Positions 33,019 through 40,063 of a stretch of 64,000 bases of DNA are shown one piece after another. The notes under the pieces were generated by a model. That model worked only from the letters and a program-made list of their open reading frames with translations, had not been told where the DNA came from and did not search any database. The stretch comes from CADCVT01 sp036389155 (lineage in GTDB: Bacteria > Actinomycetota > Thermoleophilia > Solirubrobacterales > Solirubrobacteraceae). The stretch lies in contig DASVQN010000056.1 of assembly GCA_036389155.1 (NCBI GenBank), positions 1 through 64,000 on the forward strand, read 5' to 3'. A program made the position numbers and the translations under genes. Each line of letters begins with the position of its first letter. Within the stretch, counting starts at the first letter, position 1.

Positions 33019-34797
33019 ATGCCGCTCCCCCTCGAGGATTACGCCCTGATCGGCGACATGCAGACGGCGGCGCTCGTGGGACGCGACGGCTCGATCGACT
33101 GGCTGTGCCTGCCCTCCTTCGCCTCCGGCGCCTGCTTCGCGGCGCTGCTCGGGAACGAGCGCCACGGCCGCTGGCTGGTCGCGCCGGCGGAGAAGCACCG
33201 CAAGGCGACCCGCCGCTACCGCGACGGCACGCTCATCCTCGAGACGGAGTTCGAGACCGCGAGCGGCTGCGTGCGCGTCGTCGACTTCATGCCGCCGCGC
33301 GACAGCCTGCCCGACCTCGTGCGGATCGTGCAGGGCGTCCGCGGCCGCGTCCCCATGCGGACGGAGCTCGCGATCCGCTTCGACTACGGCTGGATCGTCC
33401 CGTGGCTCCGGCGCGAGGACGGGGGGCTGCACGCCGTTGCGGGGCCCGACTCGCTGTGGCTGCACAGCGACGTCCCGCTCGAGGCGCGCGAGCTGATGCA
33501 CGGCGCCGAGTTCAGCGTGGCCGCCGGGGAGAGCGCCGCCTTCGTCCTCACCTGGCACCCGTCGGAGAGCCCGGCCCCGCCGCGGCGCGACCCGCGCAAG
33601 CTGCTCGACGGGACGGCCGAGTACTGGCGGCGGTGGTCGGAGCGCGGCACGCACCACCGGCCGTACGGCAAGGAGGTGCACGCGTCGCTGCGCGTCCTCA
33701 AGGCGCTGACCTTCGCCCCCAGCGGCGGCATCGTCGCCGCGCCGACGACCTCGCTCCCGGAGGACATCGGCGGCGTGCGCAACTGGGACTACCGGTACTG
33801 CTGGGTGCGCGACGCGACGTTCACGCTCATGGCCCTGATGGCGGGCGGCTACCTCGACGAGGCGCGCGCGTGGCGCGACTGGCTGCTGCGGGCGGTCGGC
33901 GCGCAGCCGACGGCGATGCAGATCATGTACGGCACGCGCGGCGAGCGTCGCCTGCCCGAGCTGGAGCTCGGGTGGCTGCCGGGGTACGAGGGCTCGGCGC
34001 CCGTGCGCATCGGCAACGCCGCGTCGCAGCAGTTCCAGCTCGACGTCTACGGCGAGCTGTTCGACGCGCTGCACCAGGCGCGGACCGGCGGCCTCGCGCA
34101 GAGCGCCGACGCGTGGGAGATGCAGCAGCTCCTCTCCGACTTCCTGGAGGACGCGTGGCACGAGCCGGACGAGGGGATCTGGGAGGTCCGCGGCGGGCGC
34201 CGGCACTTCGTGCACTCCAAGGTGATGGCCTGGGTCGCGTTCGACCGCATGGTCCGCACGGTCGAGGAGCACGGCCACGCCGGGCCCGTCGACCGCTGGC
34301 GCGCGCAGCGCGCCGCGATCCACGAGGAGGTCCTGCGCGAGGGCTTCGACGCCGACCGCGGGACGTTCGTGCAGTCCTACGGATCCGAGGCGCTGGACGC
34401 CTCCCTGCTGCTCATCCCGCTCGTCGGGTTCCTGCCGCCGCGGGACCCGCGGGTGATCGGCACGATCGCCGCGATCCAGCGCGAGCTGACCGAGGACGGG
34501 TTCGTCCTGCGCTACCGCGCCGAGCACACCGACGACGGCCTGGCCGGCGCGGAGGGGACGTTCCTTCCGTGCACGTTCTGGCTCGTCGACGCGCTCACGC
34601 TGATCGGGCGCCGCGACGAGGCGAAGCGCACGTTCGAGCGGCTCCTGCGCCTGCGCAACGACGTGGGGCTGCTCAGCGAGGAGTACGACGTCTCGCGCAA
34701 GCGGCTGGTCGGCAACTTCCCGCAGGCGTTCACGCACGTGGGGCTCGTCAACAGCGCGGTCGGGCTCGGCCGCAGGCAGGCGGAGGTCAGGCGATGA
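33019..34797 (+). CDS. Glycoside hydrolase family 15 (glucoamylase/trehalase-like)
   Basis: 592 residues, beginning PLEDYALIGDMQTAALVGRDGSIDWLCLP (in part), the usual N-terminus of bacterial cytoplasmic GH15 proteins. An N-terminal beta-sandwich (about 1-215) is followed by an (alpha/alpha)6 barrel (about 225-590). Substrate-site motif NWDYRYCWVRDAT is present, with candidate catalytic acids near Glu385 (DEGIWEV) and Glu512 (AEGTFLPCTFW). It inverts alpha-glucosidic bonds to release glucose; mycobacterial relatives are trehalases, so starch or dextrin versus trehalose cannot be decided. No signal peptide. ATGA overlap with the glucose dehydrogenase gene makes a functional unit. Confidence 0.92.
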   Translation: MPLPLEDYALIGDMQTAALVGRDGSIDWLCLPSFASGACFAALLGNERHGRWLVAPAEKHRKATRRYRDGTLILETEFETASGCVRVVDFMPPRDSLPDLVRIVQGVRGRVPMRTELAIRFDYGWIVPWLRREDGGLHAVAGPDSLWLHSDVPLEARELMHGAEFSVAAGESAAFVLTWHPSESPAPPRRDPRKLLDGTAEYWRRWSERGTHHRPYGKEVHASLRVLKALTFAPSGGIVAAPTTSLPEDIGGVRNWDYRYCWVRDATFTLMALMAGGYLDEARAWRDWLLRAVGAQPTAMQIMYGTRGERRLPELELGWLPGYEGSAPVRIGNAASQQFQLDVYGELFDALHQARTGGLAQSADAWEMQQLLSDFLEDAWHEPDEGIWEVRGGRRHFVHSKVMAWVAFDRMVRTVEEHGHAGPVDRWRAQRAAIHEEVLREGFDADRGTFVQSYGSEALDASLLLIPLVGFLPPRDPRVIGTIAAIQRELTEDGFVLRYRAEHTDDGLAGAEGTFLPCTFWLVDALTLIGRRDEAKRTFERLLRLRNDVGLLSEEYDVSRKRLVGNFPQAFTHVGLVNSAVGLGRRQAEVRR

Positions 34798-35846
34798 AGG
34801 CGATCACGGTCAGGCCCGGCGAGAAGGGCTCCGGCGAGCTGAGCGAGATGCCGGACCCACCGCAGGACGACGGCGCCGTCCTCGTCGAGGGCGTGGCCAT
34901 GGGCGTGTGCGGGACCGACGGGGAGATCCTCTCGGGCGGGTACGGAGAGGCCCCCGAGGGGGAGGAGCGGCTGATCCTCGGCCACGAGTCGCTCGGCCGC
35001 GTCCTGGAGGCGCCCGGCGACGCGCCGGTCGCGCCCGGGGACCTCGTCGCGGGGATCGTCCGCCGCCCCGATCCCGTCCCCTGCCCGTGCTGCGCGGCCG
35101 GCGAGTGGGACATGTGCCGCAACGGGCGCTACACCGAGCGCGGGATCAAGGGCCGCCACGGCTACGGCTCGGAGCGCTGGCGGGTCGAGCCCGAGTTCTG
35201 CGTCCGGCTCGAGCCCTCGCTGCGGGTCTGCGGCGTGCTGCTCGAGCCGACGACGATCCTCGCCAAGGCGTGGGAGCACGTCGAGCGGATCGCCGCCCGC
35301 GCGTGCTTCGCCGGCGAGCGCTGCCTCGTCGTGGGCGCGGGGCCCGTCGGCCTGCTCGGCGCGCTGCTCGCGGTCCAGCGCGGCTACGAGCTGCACGTCA
35401 TCGACCTCGTCGAGGAGGGCCCGAAGCCGGAGCTCGTGCGCCGCCTCGGCGGGACCTACCACGCCGGCGCCTCGCCCTCCGACGTGCCGACGCCGGACGT
35501 GATCATCGAGGCCACCGGCGCGCCGAAGGTGGTGTTCGACGCGATGCGCGCGGCGGGCCCGGGCGGCATCGTCTGCCTCACCGGGCTCTCGCCGCGCGGG
35601 CGTTCGCTCATCATCGACGCGGGCGCCCTCAACCAGGAGCTGGTGCTCGAGAACGCCGTGGTCTTCGGCTCGGTCAACGCCAACCGCCGCCACTACGAGC
35701 AGGCCGCCGAGGCGCTGGCGCGCGCCGATCGGCAGTGGCTCGGCGACATGATCACGCGGCGGGTGCCGCTCGACCGCTGGGACGACGCGCTCGAGCACCG
35801 GGACGACGACGTGAAGGTCGTCGTCGAGCTGGGCGGCGAGGGCTAG
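34794..35846 (+). CDS. Zinc-dependent glucose 1-dehydrogenase-like alcohol dehydrogenase
   Basis: 350 residues. Medium-chain dehydrogenase fold: catalytic-zinc region GVCGTDGEI (Cys39) and GHESLGRV (His64-Glu65), a structural Cys cluster CPCCAAGEWDMC, and Rossmann motif VGAGPVGLLG (about 178-187). The ICGTD...GHE and GYG(S) pattern and the LEPTTILAKAWEH segment resemble archaeal-type glucose dehydrogenases with a GlcDH C-terminal domain. It should oxidise glucose to gluconolactone with NAD(P). It is translationally coupled to the GH15 gene, so glucose released from a storage or stress sugar could be oxidised directly. Confidence 0.88.
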   Translation: MKAITVRPGEKGSGELSEMPDPPQDDGAVLVEGVAMGVCGTDGEILSGGYGEAPEGEERLILGHESLGRVLEAPGDAPVAPGDLVAGIVRRPDPVPCPCCAAGEWDMCRNGRYTERGIKGRHGYGSERWRVEPEFCVRLEPSLRVCGVLLEPTTILAKAWEHVERIAARACFAGERCLVVGAGPVGLLGALLAVQRGYELHVIDLVEEGPKPELVRRLGGTYHAGASPSDVPTPDVIIEATGAPKVVFDAMRAAGPGGIVCLTGLSPRGRSLIIDAGALNQELVLENAVVFGSVNANRRHYEQAAEALARADRQWLGDMITRRVPLDRWDDALEHRDDDVKVVVELGGEG

Positions 35847-35858
35847 CCTTGTCGCGGG

Positions 35859-36401
35859 GTGCCCTCGCTTCGCGGACAGCTCCTCGTCGCCGGGCCTGTG
35901 CTGCTCGACCCGAACTTCCACCGGACGGTCGTGCTGGTCTGCGAGCACGACGAGGACGGCGCGATGGGCCTCGTCCTCAACCGGCCCTCCCCCATCCCGG
36001 CCGACCAGGCGATCCCCGAGCTCGGGGACGCGCTGGGGCCCGGCGACCGGCTGTGGGTCGGCGGCCCGGTGCAGACGACCAGCGTCGTCGTCCTCGCCGA
36101 CTTCGTCGACGCGTCCGGCGGGATGACGGTGGCGGGCAGCGTCGGCCTGGTCGTGCCGGACGTCGACCTCGAGGACGTCGCCGCCGCGGTCACGCGCGCT
36201 CGCGCGTTCCTCGGCTACGCCGGGTGGGGCGGTGGCCAGCTCGACGGCGAGGTGGCGAGCGAGGACTGGATCATCGCGGACTTCGCGCCCGAGGACGCGT
36301 TCACCGACGATCCCGACCAGCTGTGGTCGCGGGTGCTGGAGCGCAAGGGCGGCTCGTACGCGCTGCTCGCGACGATGCCGCCCGATCCCAGCGTGAACTA
36401 G
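35859..36401 (+). CDS. YqgE/AlgH family protein (UPF0301)
   Basis: 180 residues from GTG 35859. Family hallmarks are LRGQLLVAGPVLLDPNFHRTVV (opening), GAMGLVLNRP, LWVGGPVQ, and FLGYAGWGGGQLDGE followed by DWI. The biochemical function is unresolved. It lies 12 nt after the dehydrogenase stop, close enough for cotranscription; a TANNNT hexamer (TAGCCT, 35844-35849) could give it a separate start. Its TAG stop shares CTAG 36398-36401 with the convergent regulator gene. Confidence 0.92.
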   Translation: MPSLRGQLLVAGPVLLDPNFHRTVVLVCEHDEDGAMGLVLNRPSPIPADQAIPELGDALGPGDRLWVGGPVQTTSVVVLADFVDASGGMTVAGSVGLVVPDVDLEDVAAAVTRARAFLGYAGWGGGQLDGEVASEDWIIADFAPEDAFTDDPDQLWSRVLERKGGSYALLATMPPDPSVN

Positions 36402-37138
36402 AGGATGCGCTGCTCGGCGAGCGTGGCGAGCTCGCGGGCCTTCTCGGCGACGATCGACCAGTCCGTCGTGCCGCTCGGCACCTCGTCGGCCAGGTCGTCG
36501 GTCAGCTCGTGCATGCGCTCGCGCGCGCGCACCGATGCCGCGGCCGGCGGCGCCGCGTCGGAGGGATCGCGCAGGAAGTGCAGGACGACGACCTCGGACT
36601 TGATCTCGTCGTCGCGGGGCGCGTCGCCCGCCCGGCGGGCGTCCGACGCGGCCTGGATCGCCATGGTCCGCTCGTAGACCTCGTCCATCAGCTCGGCCAG
36701 CTGCGCGTGTGCGTCCTGGTCGAGCGAGACCGGATACCACGCCGCGTGGGAGTCGGTGCGGTCGAACCCGCCCTGACCGGCCGCGGCGGCGACGTGTCCG
36801 GCGATCCTGCCGAGCAGCGCGCGGTCGAGCTCGCGGCGCTGCTCGAGCGGTACCTGCGCCCACTCCTCCGCCGTCAGGTGAGCCCGCGTCCCGGGACGGT
36901 ACGCGGTGACCCCCGGCGCGGCCTCGACCGTCTCGACCGCGCCGCACTCCGCCAGCACCCGGACGTGGTCCGCGACGACGCCGCGTGAGCGACCGGTCGC
37001 GCGAGCGAGGCGCTCGAGGGTGCAGGCCCCTTCCACGGTGAGGATCTCCACGATCTCGCTGCGAAGCGGGTGCGCGAGCGCCTGGATCAGGGGCGACGCG
37101 AGGACGGTCGGACGTGGGTGGGGCGCGCGAGTGGACAC
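36398..37138 (-). CDS. Winged-helix (ArsR-like) transcriptional regulator
   Basis: 246 residues from GTG 37138. The N-terminal winged helix (about 12-90) contains LIQALAHPLRSEIVEIL, CTLERLARATGRSRGVVADHVRVL and a wing up to YRPG. The C-terminal about 150 residues are mostly helical without a recognised ligand domain. GTG 37156 is a possible earlier start, but -35 TTGACT and -10 TAGGCT stand upstream with the -10 exactly 7 nt from GTG 37138, pointing to a leaderless message starting there. The effector is unknown. It lies divergent from the 20-codon ORF at 37270. Confidence 0.85.
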   Translation of the reverse strand: MSTRAPHPRPTVLASPLIQALAHPLRSEIVEILTVEGACTLERLARATGRSRGVVADHVRVLAECGAVETVEAAPGVTAYRPGTRAHLTAEEWAQVPLEQRRELDRALLGRIAGHVAAAAGQGGFDRTDSHAAWYPVSLDQDAHAQLAELMDEVYERTMAIQAASDARRAGDAPRDDEIKSEVVVLHFLRDPSDAAPPAAASVRARERMHELTDDLADEVPSGTTDWSIVAEKARELATLAEQRIL

Positions 37139-37145
37139 GCCGCAA

Positions 37146-37173
37146 AGCCTAGTCACTCGGACAGGGAAGTCAA
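37146..37173 (-). promoter_or_regulatory. Sigma-A-type promoter of the winged-helix regulator (leaderless)
   Basis: On the minus strand TTGACT (37173-37168), a 16-nt spacer, TAGGCT (37151-37146), then 7 nt to GTG 37138. Both hexamers are close to consensus and the spacing predicts transcription from the start codon itself. Confidence 0.6.
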
Positions 37174-37269
37174 CGACTCAGCAACTATCTAGCGCATCGA
37201 CGCTCATCGTCGAAACGGTTGCATGGCGTCGCGCGGTCTCCCTCTCACCACGTCTGAGGAGGTGAATCC

Positions 37270-37332
37270 ATGAAGATCAAGCCGACCAGCCGACGGCTCG
37301 CGCCGTCCGCGTCGACCCGCAAGGGTGCGTAG
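37270..37332 (+). CDS. Candidate 20-residue basic microprotein with consensus Shine-Dalgarno
   Basis: ATG 37270 to TAG 37330-37332 encodes MKIKPTSRRLAPSASTRKGA: six Lys/Arg, no acidic residue, no membrane segment. GAGGAGGTGA (37256-37265) is an almost full complement to the 16S rRNA tail and is 4-7 nt from the ATG, far stronger than most ribosome binding sites in this window. The ORF ends one base before the stop codon of the convergent sigma-factor gene. It could be a leader peptide, a small regulator or the precursor of a modified peptide; nothing in it decides. Too short for routine gene finders. Confidence 0.5.
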   Translation: MKIKPTSRRLAPSASTRKGA

Positions 37333-37923
37333 TCATGCATGCGTGCGGCCGCCCGGCAGCGGCCGCACGCTGCCGCCCGTCTTCGTGCCGACCGGCTCGA
37401 GCACCCCGCGCAGGCGGGCTCGCGCCCGGTGCAGGCGGATCTTGACCGTCCCCTCCGGGATGTCGAGCACGCGGGCGATCTGCGGCTGGGTCATGTCGCT
37501 CGCGTAGCGCAGGAGCAGGACGCGGCGGTCGCCGGGGACGAGCGCGGCGAGCGCCGACTCGACGGTCGCCCGGTCGTCCGCTCCGGCGAGGCCGCCGCAC
37601 TCGGCCGGCCGCTCCGGGACGCTGTCGATCGGCACCTCGAGCCGGGAGCCGCCCGCCGTGGCAAGGCGCGCGACCTCGCGCCGGGTGATCGCGGCGAGCC
37701 ACGGACGCGGCTCGGAGCGCGCCTGGCACGCGCTCCGGTATCGCCACGCGCGCAGCGCGGCCTCCTGCGCCGCGTCCTCGGCGAGCTCGCGGCGGTTGGT
37801 CTGGCGACGGGCGACGGACTGACAGAAGGCCAGGACCCTCTGCCAGTCCCACTCCTGCTCGTACCCGATGCTCTGAACGGCCCCACGGACCGTGAATGGT
37901 GCTGTGCTCATGACCGTAAGCAT
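37333..37923 (-). CDS. ECF-like sigma-70 family RNA polymerase sigma factor
   Basis: 196 residues from ATG 37923, chosen for AGGTGA about 10 nt upstream; GTG 37944 and ATG 37911 are alternatives. Region 2 (about 15-80) includes ELAEDAAQEAALRAWRYR; region 4 (about 130-180) reads LVPGDRRVLLLRYASDMTQPQIARVLDIPEGTVKIRLHRAR (in segments), with a clear helix-turn-helix. No anti-sigma gene is adjacent; the neighbours are XRE regulators. The 3' end abuts the microprotein ORF. Its target promoters are unknown. Confidence 0.88.
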   Translation of the reverse strand: MLTVMSTAPFTVRGAVQSIGYEQEWDWQRVLAFCQSVARRQTNRRELAEDAAQEAALRAWRYRSACQARSEPRPWLAAITRREVARLATAGGSRLEVPIDSVPERPAECGGLAGADDRATVESALAALVPGDRRVLLLRYASDMTQPQIARVLDIPEGTVKIRLHRARARLRGVLEPVGTKTGGSVRPLPGGRTHA

Positions 37924-37985
37924 CGCCGCACGAATCACCTGCACGTAGCGGGTGCGGCGCAGCGGTGCGCTGACGGTCGTCGCCG

Positions 37986-38000
37986 CTCATAGTGTGTAGA
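37986..38000 (+). repeat. 15-bp element CTCATAGTGTGTAGA upstream of XRE regulator 1
   Basis: An exact inverted copy occurs at 38554-38568, upstream of the second XRE gene, so each gene has the element in the same orientation relative to itself (17 nt and 23 nt before the respective ATG). It contains TAGTGT, a possible -10. It is probably a shared promoter/operator; it could also be the end of an invertible segment. Confidence 0.7.
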
Positions 38001-38017
38001 CCTCCGCGGGGCGGCAG

Positions 38018-38278
38018 ATGAGCGTTCCAGCGGCGATGACGGCGCACCGCTCAGCCCTGCACGTGGCCTTCGGCGCGCGCCTGCGCGAGGTGCGCGTCGA
38101 CCGCGGCCTCTCGCAGGAGGATCTGGCCGCGAAGAGCGGCCTTCATCGCACCTACGTCGGGGGCATCGAGCGCGGCGAGCGCAACCCGAGCCTCATGAAC
38201 ATCGGCCGCCTGGCGGTCGCGCTCGACGTCGACCTGGTCGACCTCATGGGCGCCGTGGGCGAGCGCGAGTCAGCCTGA
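38018..38278 (+). CDS. XRE-family helix-turn-helix regulator (copy 1)
   Basis: 86 residues from ATG 38018 (internal ATG 38036 is possible). A single Cro/C1-type helix-turn-helix fills residues about 20-75: FGARLREVRVDRGLSQEDLAA, SGLHRTYVGGIERGERNPSL, NIGRLAVALDV. No sensor domain. It is paralogous to the gene facing it (same HVAFGA entry to the domain and about half of the domain residues identical by eye). The two genes converge and overlap by 9 nt at their 3' ends. Confidence 0.88.
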   Translation: MSVPAAMTAHRSALHVAFGARLREVRVDRGLSQEDLAAKSGLHRTYVGGIERGERNPSLMNIGRLAVALDVDLVDLMGAVGERESA

Positions 38279-38530
38279 GCCGGCCTCGCCCTCGGCCTCG
38301 GCCTCGGCGATGAACGAGGCCGCGGGCAGCTTCAACACGCGCGAGATCCGCAGGATGTTCGTCAGCGCGATGTTCTGCTCGCCGCGCTCGACCGCGCCGA
38401 CGTAGTTGCGGTGCAGCCCCGCCTCCGCGGCCAGGCTCTCCTGCGAGTACCCCAGCTCCTGCCGGCGCGATCGGACCGCCGCCCCGAAGGCGACGTGGGC
38501 TCGGGAGACCTGGGGCGCCACCTGCGGCAA
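38270..38530 (-). CDS. XRE-family helix-turn-helix regulator (copy 2)
   Basis: 86 residues from ATG 38530. Helix-turn-helix about 14-70: FGAAVRSRRQELGYSQESLAAEAGLHRNYVGAVERGEQN (in pieces) then NILRISRVLKL; the tail is Glu/Ala/Gly-rich. It is of the same length and type as copy 1, with the same 15-bp element upstream. Single-domain XRE proteins of this kind often act as phage-like or stress switches; here two copies could cross-regulate through the shared element (inference). Confidence 0.88.
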   Translation of the reverse strand: MPQVAPQVSRAHVAFGAAVRSRRQELGYSQESLAAEAGLHRNYVGAVERGEQNIALTNILRISRVLKLPAASFIAEAEAEGEAGSG

Positions 38531-38553
38531 CCTGCCGCGTGACGGCGGACTGT

Positions 38554-38568
38554 TCTACACACTATGAG
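38554..38568 (-). repeat. 15-bp element CTCATAGTGTGTAGA upstream of XRE regulator 2
   Basis: Perfect inverted partner of 37986-38000 (reads TCTACACACTATGAG on the plus strand). It lies between the XRE copy 2 start (38530) and the cupin gene end (38574). Confidence 0.7.
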
Positions 38569-38573
38569 TGGCA

Positions 38574-38921
38574 TCAGTCGCGCAGCCGCAGGTCGAAGCC
38601 GGCCGGCGCGTGGATGTTCAGCATCCGCACCGGGCGGTCCGTGCGGTTGGCGAAGGTGTGCTCGACGTTGGGCGGGACGAGGACGAACGTCCCCGCCGCC
38701 GCCACCACCTCGCGGCCGGGGAAGAGGAACGTCATCTCGTCGTCGAGGACGTAGAACGCGTCGTCCTCCTCGGCGTGGTGGTGCATCTCCGGCCCGTGGC
38801 GCTGCGGCGCGATCGTGATGATCGCCGCGTTGAAGCGCGGCGTGTCCTCGCTGAGCGCGAGGAACTCGACGTTGCTCACGCGCACCCCCTCGCCGGGCCG
38901 GACGATCACCGCGTCCCTCAT
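38574..38921 (-). CDS. Small cupin-domain protein
   Basis: 115 residues from ATG 38921, overlapping the acyl-CoA dehydrogenase stop (ATGA). A single cupin barrel with motif 1 HHHAEEDDAFYVLDDEM (His, His, Glu ligands) and motif 2 with PPNVEHTFAN (His ligand) should bind a divalent metal. It may be an oxygenase, isomerase or sensor. It is the third gene of the acylase-dehydrogenase-cupin operon. Confidence 0.85.
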   Translation of the reverse strand: MRDAVIVRPGEGVRVSNVEFLALSEDTPRFNAAIITIAPQRHGPEMHHHAEEDDAFYVLDDEMTFLFPGREVVAAAGTFVLVPPNVEHTFANRTDRPVRMLNIHAPAGFDLRLRD

Positions 38922-40063
38922 GCCCGCTCCTCCAGCTCGCCGAGCAGCCCTCGCGCGATCACGAGCCGCTGGATCTCCGACGTCCCCTCGTAGATCTCGG
39001 TCACCTTGGCGTCGCGGTAGTAGCGCTCGGCCGGGAACTCCTTCGTGTACCCGTAGCCGCCCAGGACCTGGATCGCCTCGCCGGTCCAGTGGCGGGCGAC
39101 GCGGGAGGCGAAGAGCTTGGCCTGGGCGCCCTCGACGGTGTGCGGGCGCCCGGCCTCCTTCAGGCGCGCCGCGCGCCAGACGAGCGCCCGCGCCGCCTCG
39201 ATCTCGGTCTGCATGTCGGCGAGCTTGTGCGCGATCGCCTGGAAGCGCCCGATCGGGCCGCCGAACGCGTTGCGCTCCTTCGCGTAGGCGCTCGCGACGT
39301 CGAGCGCGGCCTGTGCGATCCCGACGGCCTGCGCGGCGATGCCGATCCGGCCGCCGTCGAGCGTCGACAGCGCGATCCGCATGCCGCCGCCGGGCCCGCC
39401 GATCCGCTCGCCCGGGGTCTCCTCGAAGGCGAGGTCGGCGGTCGACGAGGAGTTCAGCCCCATCTTCTCCTCCTCGCGCGTGACCCGGAAGCCGTCGGCG
39501 CCGCGGCGGACGAGGAAGGCCGAGGGCTTGGCCCGCGCCCCGTCGGCGTCGCCCGCCTCCTTCGCGAAGACCAGGAAGGTGTGCGCGTGCGAGCCGTTGG
39601 TGATCCACTGCTTGGTGCCGGTGATGCGGCCGTCGACGGCCCGGCTCAGCATCGCGCCCGCGTCCGATCCCGACCCGCTCTCGGTCAGCGCGAACGCCGC
39701 GAGCTCGTGGCCCTGGGCGAGCGGCGGCACGTAGCGGTCCTTCTGCTCGTCGCTGCCGTGGGCGAGGATCGGCATCGTGCCCGCGCCGGTGTGGACCGCG
39801 AGCGTCACGCCGACGCCGGCGTCCGCGCGCGAGATCTCCTCGAGGACGAGCGCGTACGAGAGGTAGTCCGCGCCCGCACCCGCGTAGCGGTCGGGGACGC
39901 AGACGCCCATCAGCCCCAGCTCGCCGAGCTGCTCGAACACCTCGCGCGGGAAGCGGTGCTCGCGGTCCCACGCCGACGCCTGCGGCGCGATGACCTCGTC
40001 GCCGAAGCGCCGGGCGAGCGCGCGGATCTCCTGCTGCTCGTCGGTCAGCTCGTGGATGCTCAC
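38918..40063 (-). CDS. Acyl-CoA dehydrogenase
   Basis: 381 residues from GTG 40063 (GTGA overlap with the acylase gene). All family landmarks are present: ALTESGSGSDAGAM (FAD/substrate), QWITNGSHAHTFLVFAK, ERNAFGGPIGRFQAIAHKLADM (in pieces), GGYGYTKEFPAERYYRD, and the catalytic-base region IYEGTSEIQ. Length is normal. It catalyses FAD-dependent alpha,beta-desaturation of an acyl-CoA, passing electrons to ETF. The chain-length preference cannot be read. Its coupling to a secreted acylase suggests use of the acid released by that enzyme (inference). Confidence 0.93.
   Translation of the reverse strand: MSIHELTDEQQEIRALARRFGDEVIAPQASAWDREHRFPREVFEQLGELGLMGVCVPDRYAGAGADYLSYALVLEEISRADAGVGVTLAVHTGAGTMPILAHGSDEQKDRYVPPLAQGHELAAFALTESGSGSDAGAMLSRAVDGRITGTKQWITNGSHAHTFLVFAKEAGDADGARAKPSAFLVRRGADGFRVTREEEKMGLNSSSTADLAFEETPGERIGGPGGGMRIALSTLDGGRIGIAAQAVGIAQAALDVASAYAKERNAFGGPIGRFQAIAHKLADMQTEIEAARALVWRAARLKEAGRPHTVEGAQAKLFASRVARHWTGEAIQVLGGYGYTKEFPAERYYRDAKVTEIYEGTSEIQRLVIARGLLGELEERA

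Noticed and set aside
37138..37156. GTG 37156 as the start of the winged-helix regulator
   Set aside because: It would place the start inside or before the -10 hexamer TAGGCT; the promoter spacing supports GTG 37138.
37986..38568. Phase-variable invertible element
   Set aside because: No recombinase gene is near, and the element's constant position and orientation before each regulator gene fit an operator or promoter better. Kept only as an alternative in the finding.
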